64,000 nt of DNA from the NCBI GenBank assembly GCA_947492575.1, contig CANLNK010000001.1, positions 186,001 through 250,000 of the forward strand, written 5' to 3'. This document shows, piece by piece, positions 9,890-20,479 of the stretch. Below the pieces are notes generated by a model. That model saw nothing but the letters and a program-made list of their open reading frames with translations. It made no database searches and was not told where the DNA came from. This DNA is from an uncultured Thalassotalea sp. Its GTDB lineage: Bacteria; Pseudomonadota; Gammaproteobacteria; Enterobacterales; Alteromonadaceae. The position numbers and the translations under genes were made by a program. The number at the start of each line of letters is the position of its first letter. Within the stretch, counting starts at the first letter, position 1.

Positions 9890-10384
9890 ATGACCATACT
9901 TTCGATGATAGTTGCGCATGCTGATAACCGAGTTATTGGTAAAGATAATGACATGCCGTGGCACTTGCCAGCAGACCTTGCTTATTTCAAGAAAACTACC
10001 CTAGGTAAGCCCGTAATAATGGGGCGTAAAACCTATGAGTCGATTGGTAGACCATTGCCTGGTCGTCAGAACATTGTGATTAGTAGAAATGCCGATTATC
10101 AAGCTGCAGGCGTCGATGTAGTCGCTTCTGTGGACGAAGCATTAGCGCTTGCAAAGGGAGTTGAGGAGATTATGGTAATCGGCGGTGGTGCAATCTATGA
10201 ACATTGCTTACCAGCGGCCGATCGCTTGTATATCACCCATATTGACGCGAATGTTGATGGTGATACTCAATTCCCTGCTTATGATACTGAAAACGATTGG
10301 CAGAAAGTCTCTGCTGAGTTTAGGCCAGCAGACGAAAAAAACGCTTACGACTTAGATTTTTGTGTCTATAACAGAAGAGCTTAA
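9890..10384 (+). CDS. folA: Dihydrofolate reductase
   Basis: Reduces dihydrofolate to tetrahydrofolate with NADPH. The 164 residues carry the DHFR landmarks: IVAHADNRVIGKDNDMPWHL (substrate site and Met20 loop), GRKTYESIGRPLPGR (NADPH binding), VIGGGAIYEHCLP and the late FPAYD segment. It follows cgtA after a terminator and is convergent with rraA. Confidence 0.96.
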   Translation: MTILSMIVAHADNRVIGKDNDMPWHLPADLAYFKKTTLGKPVIMGRKTYESIGRPLPGRQNIVISRNADYQAAGVDVVASVDEALALAKGVEEIMVIGGGAIYEHCLPAADRLYITHIDANVDGDTQFPAYDTENDWQKVSAEFRPADEKNAYDLDFCVYNRRA

Positions 10385-10394
10385 CGGCTCTTCT
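10373..10394. terminator. Hairpin at the folA 3' end
   Basis: AGAAGAGC pairs with GCTCTTCT around TTAACG and overlaps the folA stop codon. The T content after it is weak, so termination is only probable. Confidence 0.4.
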
Positions 10395-10470
10395 GAACTT
10401 TCTAGGGTTGGCTCTTTAGCCTTTAGCCTATGGTTAGGCTAAGTGTTAGTCATGTTAAGCTTTGGTCACG

Positions 10471-10986
10471 TTAAGCATTGCCAAGCAATAACGGTGTTTT
10501 ACTGCATAAAACGCCGTTAAGATCCGCATAGATCCAATCTCCTGATTCGATCGTGACACCGGCGAATCGGATCGTGATGTCTTGGTCGCCAATACCTCGC
10601 TTATCTGTTTTAATAGGGGTAGATCCTAGCGCCTTCACCCCAATTGCAAGTGTATTAATGGTTGCGACATCTCTTATACAGCCATTAATAACGAGCCCTG
10701 CCCAACCATTATTTACAGCAGCTTCTGCTAACATGTCGCCGAGTAGGGCACGGCGCATTGAGCCGCCGCCATCAACTACAATCACTCTGCCTTCTCCTTG
10801 TGTATTGACCAAGGCTTTTACGTGCGAATTATCTTCAAAGCACTTAACGGTAACTGCTTGCCCAGAAAAAACGCAATTTTGGCCGTAGTGCTGAAACTGC
10901 GTTTCAAATACGTTAACTTGATCTGGGTACTGATCACAAAGATCAGGTAAAAGGTCTATTGCAGGTTGAGGTGTTCCAGAAATCAT
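10471..10986 (-). CDS. rraA: RraA-family regulator of RNase E
   Basis: RraA binds RNase E and modulates its activity. This 171-residue protein has the family core: [32 protein letters not shown] and the loop [12 protein letters not shown]. Its C-terminus [13 protein letters not shown] is typical. It is slightly longer than the roughly 160-residue E. coli protein. Some relatives annotated as RraA are oxaloacetate/HMG aldolases, but the gammaproteobacterial form is favoured by the sequence. Confidence 0.9.
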   Translation of the reverse strand: MISGTPQPAIDLLPDLCDQYPDQVNVFETQFQHYGQNCVFSGQAVTVKCFEDNSHVKALVNTQGEGRVIVVDGGGSMRRALLGDMLAEAAVNNGWAGLVINGCIRDVATINTLAIGVKALGSTPIKTDKRGIGDQDITIRFAGVTIESGDWIYADLNGVLCSKTPLLLGNA

Positions 10987-11135
10987 TACACTAACTCGCT
11001 TTAACAGATGTTGTTCTCATACTTCTGACTTTAGCAAAGGCATATAGTTAAGCGTAATTAACGTAATTTATATTCGATATTGGCGATAGAAGAATTGTCA
11101 TTCCGTTTTGCCATATTTGCTTTTAGAAGGAGAAA

Positions 11136-11163
11136 CAAAAAAGCCAGCATAAATGCTGGCTTT
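11136..11163 (-). terminator. Terminator of the chemoreceptor gene
   Basis: On the minus strand AAAGCCAGCA pairs with TGCTGGCTTT around a short loop and continues into T residues, about 40 bases after the receptor stop codon. Confidence 0.85.
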
Positions 11164-11200
11164 CATTGATACTGCTTTGCTCTTAAGAGCCGCTTGCTAC

Positions 11201-13219
11201 TTATAGCTTAAACTCTTGAACAGATTGCTGAAGCTCTTCAGATAAACGCGCTACTTCACTACTTGAAGTTGCTGTTTGCTGCGAGCCTGCTGTGGTTTGC
11301 TCTGCAATCGCTACAATAGACTCAAGGTTCTCACTAATTTCATGCGCTACAACGCTTTGCTCTTCTGCTGCCGTTGCAATTTGAGAGCTACGGTCAAACG
11401 CTTCATGTACTGCATGCGTGATGGTCTCAAGTGCTTTATCTGCATTTTCGCTTTGCTCAACACAGTTAGCTGCCTGTGATTTACCTGTATCCATAACAGC
11501 TACCGCTTTCTCAGCACCTGATTGTAAAACTTCAATCATGTTCTGAATTTCTTGGGTAGACTCTTGAGTGCGGCTTGCTAGTGTTCTTACTTCGTCAGCA
11601 ACAACGGCGAAGCCTCGGCCTTGCTCACCTGCACGTGCCGCTTCAATCGCTGCGTTTAATGCAAGTAGGTTAGTTTGCTCTGCAATGCCGCGGATAACGT
11701 CAAGAATACCACCGATAGAGGCACTGTCTTGCTGAAGCTTGTTGATAACCTGAGATGCTGATTCAACTTCTTCAGCAAGTAATTGAATTGTCTCACGGTT
11801 TTTACCAGAAATAGCCTTCACGCGCTCTGCTTCGTCATCTGCTTGCTTAATTTCACCTAACGCATCATTTGCACTCGAAAGTACACTTTGTGATGTGCTG
11901 CTCATTTCTGTCGTTGCAGAAGCTGCTTGCTCAACCTGTGTACGCTGCTCTTCGATTGCTGTCGTGCTTTGAGCTGTCACCGCAGAAGTTTGCTCGGCAG
12001 CAGCTGCAAGCTGTGTCGAACGGCTAACAATGCCTTGGATTAGGTTACGTAAGCTGTCAATAAGTAAGTTACAGTTGCGAGAAAGCTGTGCAAACTCATC
12101 TTTTCCACTGTCGTCGAGTTTTCTAGAAAGGTCGCCTGAAGCGACTACATTTAGCATGTCGTTAACACGACTTAGTGGTCTTGTGATGCTAATTAACGTA
12201 ATACGCGCAATCACTACTGCCGCAATGATTGAAATAATCATGATAATGACGGTGCGGGTGCTACCATCTGATACAGAGTCTGCAACCATTTCATTGGTAG
12301 ACGCTGTTGTTTCGTTAGCGAGTTTAATTTGCGTTCCAAGAATATCATTTGCTTTATCGATATCCTTTTCAATTCTTTCTAACGCACTATCTGCATTTGC
12401 AATTGCTGTTAATTGCGTTGTTTTGTTGCCGAATATACCCTCACTACTCGTGACCATTGTTCTTAAGTTATCAATGGCGTCGGCTAACTCATCAGCTTCA
12501 TCTTCAGCACCGTTTAAACGCATTTCATTGATCACGTCATTAAAGTCACGCTCTACCGTTTCAAAGCCGATGTTAATTTCTGATTCAATGAGGCCGACCG
12601 ATTGCGTATTTAATGAGTCACGATACTCGAAGGCAGAGCTGACGATACCATTTAATGCGGTTTCAATGGTCTCGCCCATCGAGACAGCACGTTGCAAACG
12701 CGTATCTGCTAAGTCGTGGTCAGCTAGATCAAGTAATAGGGTTACAGAATCGTCAGCTAACTCTTCGATTTCGTCAATGCGATTGGATAGCTCTGAAGTC
12801 TGTTCAATGCTAACTTTACGACTCTCGAATACGTTATCAATATCCGTCATTAACTCAGCATATACACCATCAACTTTGCTTAGGTTGCTCATTAAACCTT
12901 GCTCTTTTTGAAGCAAGACTTTCAGCTTTTTGAGGGTACTATTGTAGTTTTCGTTGCGAACTTTAAAAGCGGCTTTATTGCTCTCTAATGCCGCCAAATC
13001 ATTCTGATAGTAACCTTGTAGTGCTAGGTTACCCATCTGTGTAATTTCAATCGTTAACTCATTGCTTCCCGCGAGTGTTGGAATCGCTAATTCACTGACT
13101 TTATTTGTTGAGTCTTGAATTGTGTTGAGGCTGAGTAAAGATGAGATACTGGTTATTACGAGTAAGATTGCGATGAAGGTAAAGCCACCGATAATCTTAA
13201 TTGCAACAGTTAAGTTCAT
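11201..13219 (-). CDS. Methyl-accepting chemotaxis protein
   Basis: Membrane chemoreceptor feeding CheA/CheW. One N-terminal membrane helix (about 6-28) is followed by a long, mostly helical periplasmic sensor domain to about 325 with coiled-coil character. A second membrane helix ([19 protein letters not shown]) and a HAMP domain ([20 protein letters not shown]) come next. The signalling domain contains the conserved hairpin tip [20 protein letters not shown]. No C-terminal CheR pentapeptide is seen. The ATG at 13219 is preferred to a GTG three codons upstream. It is a single gene with its own terminator. The ligand is unknown. Confidence 0.93.
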   Translation of the reverse strand: MNLTVAIKIIGGFTFIAILLVITSISSLLSLNTIQDSTNKVSELAIPTLAGSNELTIEITQMGNLALQGYYQNDLAALESNKAAFKVRNENYNSTLKKLKVLLQKEQGLMSNLSKVDGVYAELMTDIDNVFESRKVSIEQTSELSNRIDEIEELADDSVTLLLDLADHDLADTRLQRAVSMGETIETALNGIVSSAFEYRDSLNTQSVGLIESEINIGFETVERDFNDVINEMRLNGAEDEADELADAIDNLRTMVTSSEGIFGNKTTQLTAIANADSALERIEKDIDKANDILGTQIKLANETTASTNEMVADSVSDGSTRTVIIMIISIIAAVVIARITLISITRPLSRVNDMLNVVASGDLSRKLDDSGKDEFAQLSRNCNLLIDSLRNLIQGIVSRSTQLAAAAEQTSAVTAQSTTAIEEQRTQVEQAASATTEMSSTSQSVLSSANDALGEIKQADDEAERVKAISGKNRETIQLLAEEVESASQVINKLQQDSASIGGILDVIRGIAEQTNLLALNAAIEAARAGEQGRGFAVVADEVRTLASRTQESTQEIQNMIEVLQSGAEKAVAVMDTGKSQAANCVEQSENADKALETITHAVHEAFDRSSQIATAAEEQSVVAHEISENLESIVAIAEQTTAGSQQTATSSSEVARLSEELQQSVQEFKL

Positions 13220-13510
13220 AAACACCACCGTACTTAAGTTGACCTTTCAGACGTAAACTTCAATCAAACTATCTGCTAGTCATTATAGTTTTCATTTCTA
13301 CGTATAACGGTTTAGACACGAGTTGATAAAAAATTTTACAAATCGCTTTCATTATAACAAGGGAAAAATCTTTTTCATTAAAAGAGTGGACGGATGTGGG
13401 AACTAATTTGCCTTTTATTAGATATTTAGCATTTCAAAGTTTGTTTAGCGAAAAATTTGATAGCTGTTACCTCGTAAAATTTTTCGATGTGGAGATAAAG
13501 CTGCCAATGA

Positions 13511-14314
13511 TTAAATAGCGTTTTGAGTGAATAGCTTTTTATCGTCCCAACGTAGCAAGGTCATATGATTGCCCCAAACGCACCCTGTATCCAATGCGTA
13601 TACGCCTTTTCTTGAACACTCGCCCATTAAAGCTGCCCAATGACCAAATATCCATTGAGACTTATTTAGCTTCACGAGTTCGAACCAAGGCTTTAATGCT
13701 TGCGGAGCGGTTCGAGGAGATTCTTTACACTCGAAGTCTAAACTACCATCATTAAAACAATAGCGCATGCGAGTAAATGCATTGATTGTATACCTAAAAC
13801 GCTGTTCTTTCGTCTCAACGTCTAACCAATTATTAGGGTACTCGCCATACATTATAGATAGCCATTTACTGCGTTTCTTACCAGCAAGCTTCTTGTGAAC
13901 AAAGTCAGCGTTTTCAATTGCGTCTTTGATAGTCCATTGCGGAGATAGTCCAGCGTGAGACAAATAGGCTTTTTCGTTTGGTATCTGCAATAGTAAAGGG
14001 TGCTGTGCCAGCCAATCGGCTAATTGGGAAAAGTTAGGTGCGTCAAGCAGCGATGAAAGTTTGTCGGAAGATTTCGCTTTCTTAAAGCCAGCCTCTATGG
14101 CGAGTAAATGTAAGTCATGATTGCCTAAGACAAAATTAGCGGCGCTACCAAGTGACTTAACAAATTCTAGAGTTTCTAACGACTTTGGTCCTCTTGCAAC
14201 TAAATCGCCTGCCAACCAAAGTTGATCATTGGCGGGTGAAAACTTTACTTTCTTGAGTAAAGCATCAAGTTCATCGAAGCAACCTTGGATGTCACCAACT
14301 AAATAAAGAGCCAT
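13511..14314 (-). CDS. apaH: Bis(5'-nucleosyl)-tetraphosphatase, symmetrical
   Basis: Hydrolyses Ap4A to two ADP and removes Np4 caps from RNA. It is a calcineurin-type phosphoesterase of 267 residues, with metal-site motifs GDIQGCFDELD at the N-terminus, AGDLVARGPKS and GNHDLHLL. GHWAALMG and ALDTGCVWGNHM occur near the C-terminus. It is the last gene of the lptD-surA-pdxA-rsmA-apaG-apaH operon, five bases after apaG. Confidence 0.96.
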   Translation of the reverse strand: MALYLVGDIQGCFDELDALLKKVKFSPANDQLWLAGDLVARGPKSLETLEFVKSLGSAANFVLGNHDLHLLAIEAGFKKAKSSDKLSSLLDAPNFSQLADWLAQHPLLLQIPNEKAYLSHAGLSPQWTIKDAIENADFVHKKLAGKKRSKWLSIMYGEYPNNWLDVETKEQRFRYTINAFTRMRYCFNDGSLDFECKESPRTAPQALKPWFELVKLNKSQWIFGHWAALMGECSRKGVYALDTGCVWGNHMTLLRWDDKKLFTQNAI

Positions 14315-14319
14315 AAGTG

Positions 14320-14712
14320 CTAATTCAGAATGTTTGGTAACGCTAATCTAAAGACAGGGATTTCTACCCAAAAACTGTGTTTGTTTTTATCAAACATTTG
14401 ATAGTGTCCGTGCATTGTACCAACAGGGGTGTTAAATACGGATCCACTGGTATAAGTGTAGGTTTCACCTGGATTAATTGTCGGTTGTTTACCGACAACA
14501 CCTTCTCCTTCAACAATAGATTGTTGACCCTCTGCATCGGTAATAACCCAGCGACGAGCCATCAGTTGAGCACTCTGAGGCCCTTTGTTAGAGATGCTAA
14601 TTGTGTAACTAAACACATATTGTTTTTTATCGCTGTCTGATTGCTCTGCTAAATAATTGGTTTTAACAGCTACTGAAAAACTATCAGCTAGCTCACTATG
14701 ATAAGTCGTCAA
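14320..14712 (-). CDS. apaG: ApaG protein (Co2+/Mg2+ efflux-linked, DUF525)
   Basis: Small single-domain Ig-like (fibronectin-type) protein of 130 residues, cytoplasmic. The GxGxxG-like region GEGVVGKQPTINPGETYTYT and GSVFNTPVGTMHGHYQM are the conserved ApaG signature. Its biochemical role is not settled; E. coli mutants have a metal-efflux phenotype. It sits in the standard position between rsmA and apaH. Confidence 0.95.
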   Translation of the reverse strand: MTTYHSELADSFSVAVKTNYLAEQSDSDKKQYVFSYTISISNKGPQSAQLMARRWVITDAEGQQSIVEGEGVVGKQPTINPGETYTYTSGSVFNTPVGTMHGHYQMFDKNKHSFWVEIPVFRLALPNILN

Positions 14713-14756
14713 AATAGAGCCTTATTTGTAGATTAATGATATCTGAGCAATTTGCT

Positions 14757-15572
14757 TTAATCCTGAATAGGGTTGTCATCAATATAGTTTGCGACTTTGA
14801 TGTAGTCATCAATACTGAGGTTTTCCGGTCGCAACGTTGGGCTTAAACCCAAAGACTCTAGCGCTTCTGCACTGAGTAACTTCTTAAAGCTATTGCGGAT
14901 TGTTTTACGTCGCTGGTTGAAAGCCGTTACACAAACCTGGTTTAACGTTTCTAGACGTTTAACCGGATTCTTAATTTCCTTGTGAGGAATAAGACGTACA
15001 ATCGCCGAGTCTACTTTCGGTGGTGGTTGGAATGCCTCTGGACCAATTTCCATGACAGATTGAACCTGACACTGATACTGCGTCATGATTGATAACCTGC
15101 CATAAGTTTTTGAATTCGGCGCTGCCGCCATACGATCAACTACTTCTTTTTGCAGCATAAAGTGCATATCTTTCACCTGAGACTTAAAGCTCAATAGGTG
15201 GAAGATGAGTGGCGTTGAAATGTTATATGGCAGGTTGCCGAAAATACGCATTGGCTTATCTTCAGTCGCTAGGCTTGCAAAGTCGAACTTCAATGCATCA
15301 ATTTCGTGAATTGTTAAGTGCTTGGCAAGGAAAGGGTGGTGACGTAAGCGATGAGCAAGATCTCTGTCTAATTCAACAACAGAGATATCACCTGCGCGTT
15401 CCACAACCGGTTCAGTTAATGCACCAAGACCAGGGCCAATTTCAATTAGGTTTTCACCAGTTTCTGGATTAATCGCATCAACGATACGGCTAATAACCGC
15501 ATCGTTATGCAAGAAATTTTGACCAAAGCGCTTCTTCGCTTGATGGCCTAAATGGGTATTACTTTTGTTCAT
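14757..15572 (-). CDS. rsmA: 16S rRNA (adenine1518/1519-N6)-dimethyltransferase
   Basis: Dimethylates two adjacent adenines in helix 45 of 16S rRNA using S-adenosylmethionine. Features in order are the N-terminal [15 protein letters not shown] motif [15 protein letters not shown], the catalytic NLPYNIS and the C-terminal [17 protein letters not shown]. At 271 residues it is full length. Its start overlaps the pdxA stop by four bases, showing translational coupling. Confidence 0.97.
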   Translation of the reverse strand: MNKSNTHLGHQAKKRFGQNFLHNDAVISRIVDAINPETGENLIEIGPGLGALTEPVVERAGDISVVELDRDLAHRLRHHPFLAKHLTIHEIDALKFDFASLATEDKPMRIFGNLPYNISTPLIFHLLSFKSQVKDMHFMLQKEVVDRMAAAPNSKTYGRLSIMTQYQCQVQSVMEIGPEAFQPPPKVDSAIVRLIPHKEIKNPVKRLETLNQVCVTAFNQRRKTIRNSFKKLLSAEALESLGLSPTLRPENLSIDDYIKVANYIDDNPIQD

Positions 15573-16552
15573 GATTGATTCTGTGCTAAATCGATCGCAG
15601 TTTTCATTGCTTCCATGAAACTGCCTACGTCGGCTTGATTGCTACCTGCAAGTTCCAATGCGGTGCCGTGATCGACTGAGGTCCGGATAAAAGGTAAGCC
15701 TAGTGTAATATTGACAGAAGAGCCAAAGCCTTTGTACTTAAGTACTGGTAAGCCTTGATCGTGATACATGGTAAGAATTGCATCAGCATCTTCTAAATAT
15801 TTTTCTTGGAAAATGGTATCGGCAGGTAGTGGGCCGATAATATTGATGCCCTCGTTACGTAACTCCGTAAACGCAGGGTTCATTACTTCAATTTCTTCAC
15901 GTCCTAAATGACCGTCTTCGCCGGCATGCGGATTAATTCCGCACGCGTAAATGGTTGGCGCATTAATGCCAAACTTGTTCTTTAGGTCGCTGTGTAAGAT
16001 ACGGGTAACTTTTTGCAAACGCTCATGGGTGACCGCTTTCGATACATATGCCAAAGGAATATGTGTTGTTACCAGCGCTACACGTAAGCCTGGTGTCGCT
16101 AGCATCATCACTACGTCTGAACAGTTAGCTTGATGGGCGAAGTACTCTGTGTGACCGCTAAACGCAATACCTGCTTGGTTAATTAAACCTTTGTGAACCG
16201 GACCTGTAACAACGGCATCGAACTCTCCAGACATATTGCGTTCACTAGCGATGCGCAATGTTTCTACAACGTAGGCGCCGTTACTCGGGTTAAGCTGGCC
16301 TGCAACAACTTCTTGCTCTGTGGCAATAGGTAAAATGGTTAACGTGCCAGCTTTTTGCGGTTTAGCCGGTTGGTTTTCGTCATACTCAACTAGAGTAATA
16401 TCAATACCCAATTGCTTTGCTCGTGCCTTCATTAAATCAGCACAAGCAACAATAACGATCTCTACAGGCCAGTCTTGCTGCGCTATTGCGAGTACAAGGT
16501 CAGGACCAATACCCGCTGGTTCACCCGGCGTAACAGCAATACGCTTAGTCAT
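15569..16552 (-). CDS. pdxA: 4-hydroxythreonine-4-phosphate dehydrogenase
   Basis: NAD-dependent enzyme of pyridoxal 5'-phosphate synthesis. The 327 residues begin with [16 protein letters not shown], carry the metal-binding HTEYFA and [13 protein letters not shown] His residues, and [15 protein letters not shown]. It overlaps rsmA by four bases and surA by one base. The operon order is the conserved gammaproteobacterial one. Confidence 0.97.
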   Translation of the reverse strand: MTKRIAVTPGEPAGIGPDLVLAIAQQDWPVEIVIVACADLMKARAKQLGIDITLVEYDENQPAKPQKAGTLTILPIATEQEVVAGQLNPSNGAYVVETLRIASERNMSGEFDAVVTGPVHKGLINQAGIAFSGHTEYFAHQANCSDVVMMLATPGLRVALVTTHIPLAYVSKAVTHERLQKVTRILHSDLKNKFGINAPTIYACGINPHAGEDGHLGREEIEVMNPAFTELRNEGINIIGPLPADTIFQEKYLEDADAILTMYHDQGLPVLKYKGFGSSVNITLGLPFIRTSVDHGTALELAGSNQADVGSFMEAMKTAIDLAQNQS

Positions 16553-17853
16553 TAATTAGCGTCCTGTTCGAAAATTTCAATGTAGGCTTCGTCACGTGTT
16601 TCTTTCATCCAACGCGCAGACTCCATACCAAATTTACGGTTGTATAAAAGTTGTGCGGCACGGTTTTCGTTCATTTGCTTGGTAGCATCTAACATACGAC
16701 GACCGGTTAATTGCACTAAGTGCCAGCCAAATGATGAGCGGAAAGGCTTGTGGTATTGGTCTATATCAAGTGTTGCAAGAGCGTCTCTAAATGCAGGGTC
16801 GTATGATTTAGGGTCATTCCAGCCTAACTCACCACCGCGAACACCCGTGGGACCGTCAGAGTGTTCTTTAGCAAGTTCTGCGAAATCTGCTTCGCCAGCT
16901 TCAATTTGCGTTAAGAAGCCTTGCAGCATTTCTTCTGCTTTTGCTTCGCTTAGGATGATTGTTGGTTCAATTAAGATATGGCGCGCATTCACTTCTTCAA
17001 TTTCAACAACCTGGCGACCTCGAACGTCAAGGATTTTGACGATACTAAAACCTAAACCGGTACGGATAGGACCGAAAATATCGCCTTTATCTTTTCCATC
17101 TACAATTTCAGAGAAAAGCGTTGGCATTTCGTTAATACCGCGCCAGCCCATTTCGCCGCCATTCAATGCGTTTGCGTCACCGGAAGATGCAATAGCTATT
17201 TTGCCGAAATCAGAACCGCTATTTAGCAACTCAATAACCTTTTCTGCACGTTCTTTGGCAGCATTCATATCGGCTTGTGTAGGCTCTGGTGGGAATTCAA
17301 TTAAGATGTGACCTAAGTTGTACTCAACATCTTGATTGGTTTGTGCTTTCATTTCCGCTAGCAAGTTGTCGATTTCTTGTGGCGTTATACTCACGCGGCG
17401 ACGAACACTGGCACGGCGAACTTCGCCAGTGATTAACTCGGTGCGCACCGTTTCACGGTATTTTTCATAATCCATACCGTCAGCGACGATAGCATCGCGA
17501 AACTGTGTAAGGGTTAAGTTATTTTCTTTCGCCATGTTAGTGATGGTGTCGTCAAGCTGTGCATCACTTACTTGCACACCCATGCGCTCGCCCATTTGCA
17601 AAACCAAGCTATCATTGATTAGCTTGTCCATTACCTGTGTGCGAAGGGCACGGTCAGATGGCAGGCTTTGACCATTCTTTTCGGCATTGTCTTTGATGTT
17701 TTGAAGCAATTCTTTCACTTCAGATTCAAGTACAACGCCAGAATTTACAATAGCGACTACCTTGTCTAAAGCGACTTCTTTCGCCTGTGTCGGTGCTAGC
17801 ATGCCAGCAAATAAAGACGACACAAGCGTCAATGTAATTAACGTGTTCTTCAT
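16552..17853 (-). CDS. surA: Periplasmic chaperone and peptidyl-prolyl isomerase SurA
   Basis: Escorts unfolded outer-membrane proteins through the periplasm. A signal peptide ends near residue 24 ([20 protein letters not shown]). The N-terminal chaperone module is followed by two parvulin domains. The first is marked by [11 protein letters not shown] and GGEMGWRG, the second by [11 protein letters not shown] and GGELGWNDP. The C-terminal helix returns to the chaperone core. It is 433 residues, normal length, and lies 13 bases after lptD, which encodes one of its client proteins. Confidence 0.97.
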   Translation of the reverse strand: MKNTLITLTLVSSLFAGMLAPTQAKEVALDKVVAIVNSGVVLESEVKELLQNIKDNAEKNGQSLPSDRALRTQVMDKLINDSLVLQMGERMGVQVSDAQLDDTITNMAKENNLTLTQFRDAIVADGMDYEKYRETVRTELITGEVRRASVRRRVSITPQEIDNLLAEMKAQTNQDVEYNLGHILIEFPPEPTQADMNAAKERAEKVIELLNSGSDFGKIAIASSGDANALNGGEMGWRGINEMPTLFSEIVDGKDKGDIFGPIRTGLGFSIVKILDVRGRQVVEIEEVNARHILIEPTIILSEAKAEEMLQGFLTQIEAGEADFAELAKEHSDGPTGVRGGELGWNDPKSYDPAFRDALATLDIDQYHKPFRSSFGWHLVQLTGRRMLDATKQMNENRAAQLLYNRKFGMESARWMKETRDEAYIEIFEQDAN

Positions 17854-17866
17854 GTAATACTAATTC

Positions 17867-20191
17867 TTAATTGTTGAGAAAGTATGGGCGTTTATAGCCG
17901 AATATACTTGAGTTAAACATATCTTGAGTGCCAACAGAAGCCTTATGGCTTCCAAACCCTTTGATGACAAACTGTAGCACGAAACCGCTGTCGAATTCAT
18001 CGCGGTTTTCATTGTGAATACTAAATTCGTCAAGATTCGAGTTTATATGACGGTGGTAGGCCAATCTAACGGCCCAACAACAACTTTCATATTGAAAGCC
18101 AGCGTAGCTTTCCAAGCTGCGTTTTTGTCGCAAATCTTGGGTAAAACGCCCGACAAATTGCCACTCAGTATTGAGTCTGACACTCGAAAGCAAAGATAGT
18201 TGCTCTAAAGTTTCACCCGATAGGTTATTTGTGTATCTGTGGTTAAGTTGATATATGTTGTCGCGGTTTTGACGATAATCGATATTAACGTTGCTGCGTG
18301 TTGTTGTATCTGTATCTGTGTTGTATTGAATGTTTCCGCTGAATTGCCACTGCGCATTGGCGTGGAAAAATAGGTCTGCTGCCAGCGCCGACTTATCCGC
18401 GGCAATGCCTAAGTCTTCATTTGCATTGATATTGCTGTCGTTGAGATAAACGATGCGACCTAAGCTTACTCTCAGCTTTTCGGTATTTGCACTGTCTAAC
18501 ACACGGCTAGTGATACCCCAAGAGTATTGGTTAGCTTCTGCAATTCTATCTAAACCACTGAATCGTCTATCGCGGAATAAACCTTGATAATCGTCTTGCA
18601 GTGTCGCCGTATCGTAGATGCCAATACCTGACTGATCTTCGTCAGGGATATACAAATATTGTAACTGCGGCTCAAGTGTTTGAGTGTAATCGCTACCTGC
18701 GAAGTTGATGCTGCGGTCAAAGTTGATGCCACCGTGGAAACGCACTTTAGGCAAAGTTCGATTAACGTTCTTTTCAAGTTCAGAGCCCGGCTGAATACGG
18801 TCTTGCTTGTAGTAGGTTTGTAGTAACTTAAATTCAGAGTTAAAGAAGTAAGCTGGTGTGTTTATCGGGAAGGTTACACCTGCTTCCAAATGCAATCGGC
18901 TTGCTTCAGCTAAATCTTGATTTGGTGTTTCAAAGCGAGAAAACTCTGAATAAAGATCGAAGCGACCATTCCAAAACCCTAAGTCGTTGTAGCTAGATAA
19001 TTCAATTTGAGGCAAGGTTTTATAACTTTGTACATGGTTACCAAGAACCTCGAAATCTTGCACTTTAACAAGTGCCTGCCAAGTTTCGCCAAAGTAAGCC
19101 AGCTCGCCAATTTGGTATAAGTAGGCATCGTTTGAGTTATAGTGTGAGCTTCCAATATCGACTAAGTAATTATCGTCACTAATCGACGTGTAATCGATAT
19201 GAGCACGGAAGTTATCTGAGAAGTTGCCTATGTGTTGAAAACGCCATAAGTAACGCGCGTCGTTGCTATTAGCTAATTCGTCGTCTTTGTTTAGATATTC
19301 GATGTCAATTTTACCGTTTTGCTGATCAACTAAATAACGAAACTCTGTTAATAGCTGCAGACCACGCTTAGACATGTAGCGAGGGGTAATGGTGGCATCG
19401 TAGTTCTCAGCTAAATTTAGGTAGTATGGTAACTCCAGCTGAAAGCCTGATTTATCTGATGACTTGATTTTAGGTGCTAATAGTCCCGACTTACGCTCGT
19501 CTGTCACAGGAAATGAAAAGTAAGGTACGTATAGCACCGGAACATCAAATAACGATAAGCGAGCGTGGTAAGCTTCACCTTGGTTTTTCTCAGTTGAAAT
19601 TGAGATTGCACTGGCATTTAACTGCCAATCTGGCGTGTCGCCATAACAGGTCGTAAAGCTAGAGTCTTCCAGTAACAGGTCGCCATTCGCTGTGACGATG
19701 ATATTGCCAGCACTGCCGTGACCAGGGTTGTTGGCAAGGTAGTATGAGGCGCCAGATAGGGAAGTCGCTTGCTCTGCTTCGCTAGCCGAAAGCCCCTTAG
19801 CAAATACATTAACGCCATTACGCTGAAAGTGAATATCGCCAGACGCTTTTATCTCGGCCTTTTCGCGATTGAAAGATAGTTCATCGGCACTGATGCGCTG
19901 GTCGTCTTGGCTAAGCACAACACCGCCACTAAAGCGGGCAACTTGGTCTTTCTCTATCTCTGTTGTTTGAGAGTATATATGAATATCCCCAGGCATCGCC
20001 GGATATTGGCTAATGGCGATGGGGTCAAACTGAGGCAGCGGGCAAATAAGTTGAGTCGCTAACGAATTGTCTTGAGTTACAGTATCAGCAGTAGTGTCGG
20101 GAGCTGGCGTTTCAGCCGTTTGAGCTGAAGCATTAAAGCTCAACAAAGTAGTACCGCATATCAACAGCAATTTGTGAAAAGAAGAATGCAT
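17867..20191 (-). CDS. lptD: LPS assembly protein LptD
   Basis: Outer-membrane barrel that inserts lipopolysaccharide together with LptE. A signal peptide precedes about residue 25. The N-terminal beta-jellyroll follows (IHIYSQTTEIEKDQVARFSG and the next 100 residues). The barrel includes the conserved FPVTDERKSGLLAP and GLQLLTEFRY regions. Cysteines lie at CPLPQFD near the N-terminus, at SFTTCYGD, and as a Cys-Cys pair in YESCCWAVRL, as required for the inter-domain disulfides. It is 774 residues and first gene of the operon. Confidence 0.96.
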   Translation of the reverse strand: MHSSFHKLLLICGTTLLSFNASAQTAETPAPDTTADTVTQDNSLATQLICPLPQFDPIAISQYPAMPGDIHIYSQTTEIEKDQVARFSGGVVLSQDDQRISADELSFNREKAEIKASGDIHFQRNGVNVFAKGLSASEAEQATSLSGASYYLANNPGHGSAGNIIVTANGDLLLEDSSFTTCYGDTPDWQLNASAISISTEKNQGEAYHARLSLFDVPVLYVPYFSFPVTDERKSGLLAPKIKSSDKSGFQLELPYYLNLAENYDATITPRYMSKRGLQLLTEFRYLVDQQNGKIDIEYLNKDDELANSNDARYLWRFQHIGNFSDNFRAHIDYTSISDDNYLVDIGSSHYNSNDAYLYQIGELAYFGETWQALVKVQDFEVLGNHVQSYKTLPQIELSSYNDLGFWNGRFDLYSEFSRFETPNQDLAEASRLHLEAGVTFPINTPAYFFNSEFKLLQTYYKQDRIQPGSELEKNVNRTLPKVRFHGGINFDRSINFAGSDYTQTLEPQLQYLYIPDEDQSGIGIYDTATLQDDYQGLFRDRRFSGLDRIAEANQYSWGITSRVLDSANTEKLRVSLGRIVYLNDSNINANEDLGIAADKSALAADLFFHANAQWQFSGNIQYNTDTDTTTRSNVNIDYRQNRDNIYQLNHRYTNNLSGETLEQLSLLSSVRLNTEWQFVGRFTQDLRQKRSLESYAGFQYESCCWAVRLAYHRHINSNLDEFSIHNENRDEFDSGFVLQFVIKGFGSHKASVGTQDMFNSSIFGYKRPYFLNN

Positions 20192-20479
20192 TTACTGTCC
20201 GCGTAATGTCATTAAAGTGCGCAATTGAACAACTTGAGTGTCAGCCTATCGTTAGATCACTAGTGTCTGGCAATCAGCGTTAACTAGCAGGGAGGTTATT
20301 GGCGACATTTGTTTCAAAATCGTCAACATAGCTCCAAAAAGCTACCACTTGCACGCTCAATTTTATTCTTATTTAGATGTTAGGGTTTATAAACGCCGAT
20401 ATAATATCGCAATTTTCTTTAACTCGCTAATTGGTTATATTGGCTTTTTTATATCTTGAGAAGTTTATTGTCTAATTTC

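Noticed and set aside
12030-12911. 293-codon open frame opposite the chemoreceptor
   Set aside because: It is an antisense shadow of the chemoreceptor coiled-coil region, Ser/Leu-rich, without a ribosome site or known domain.
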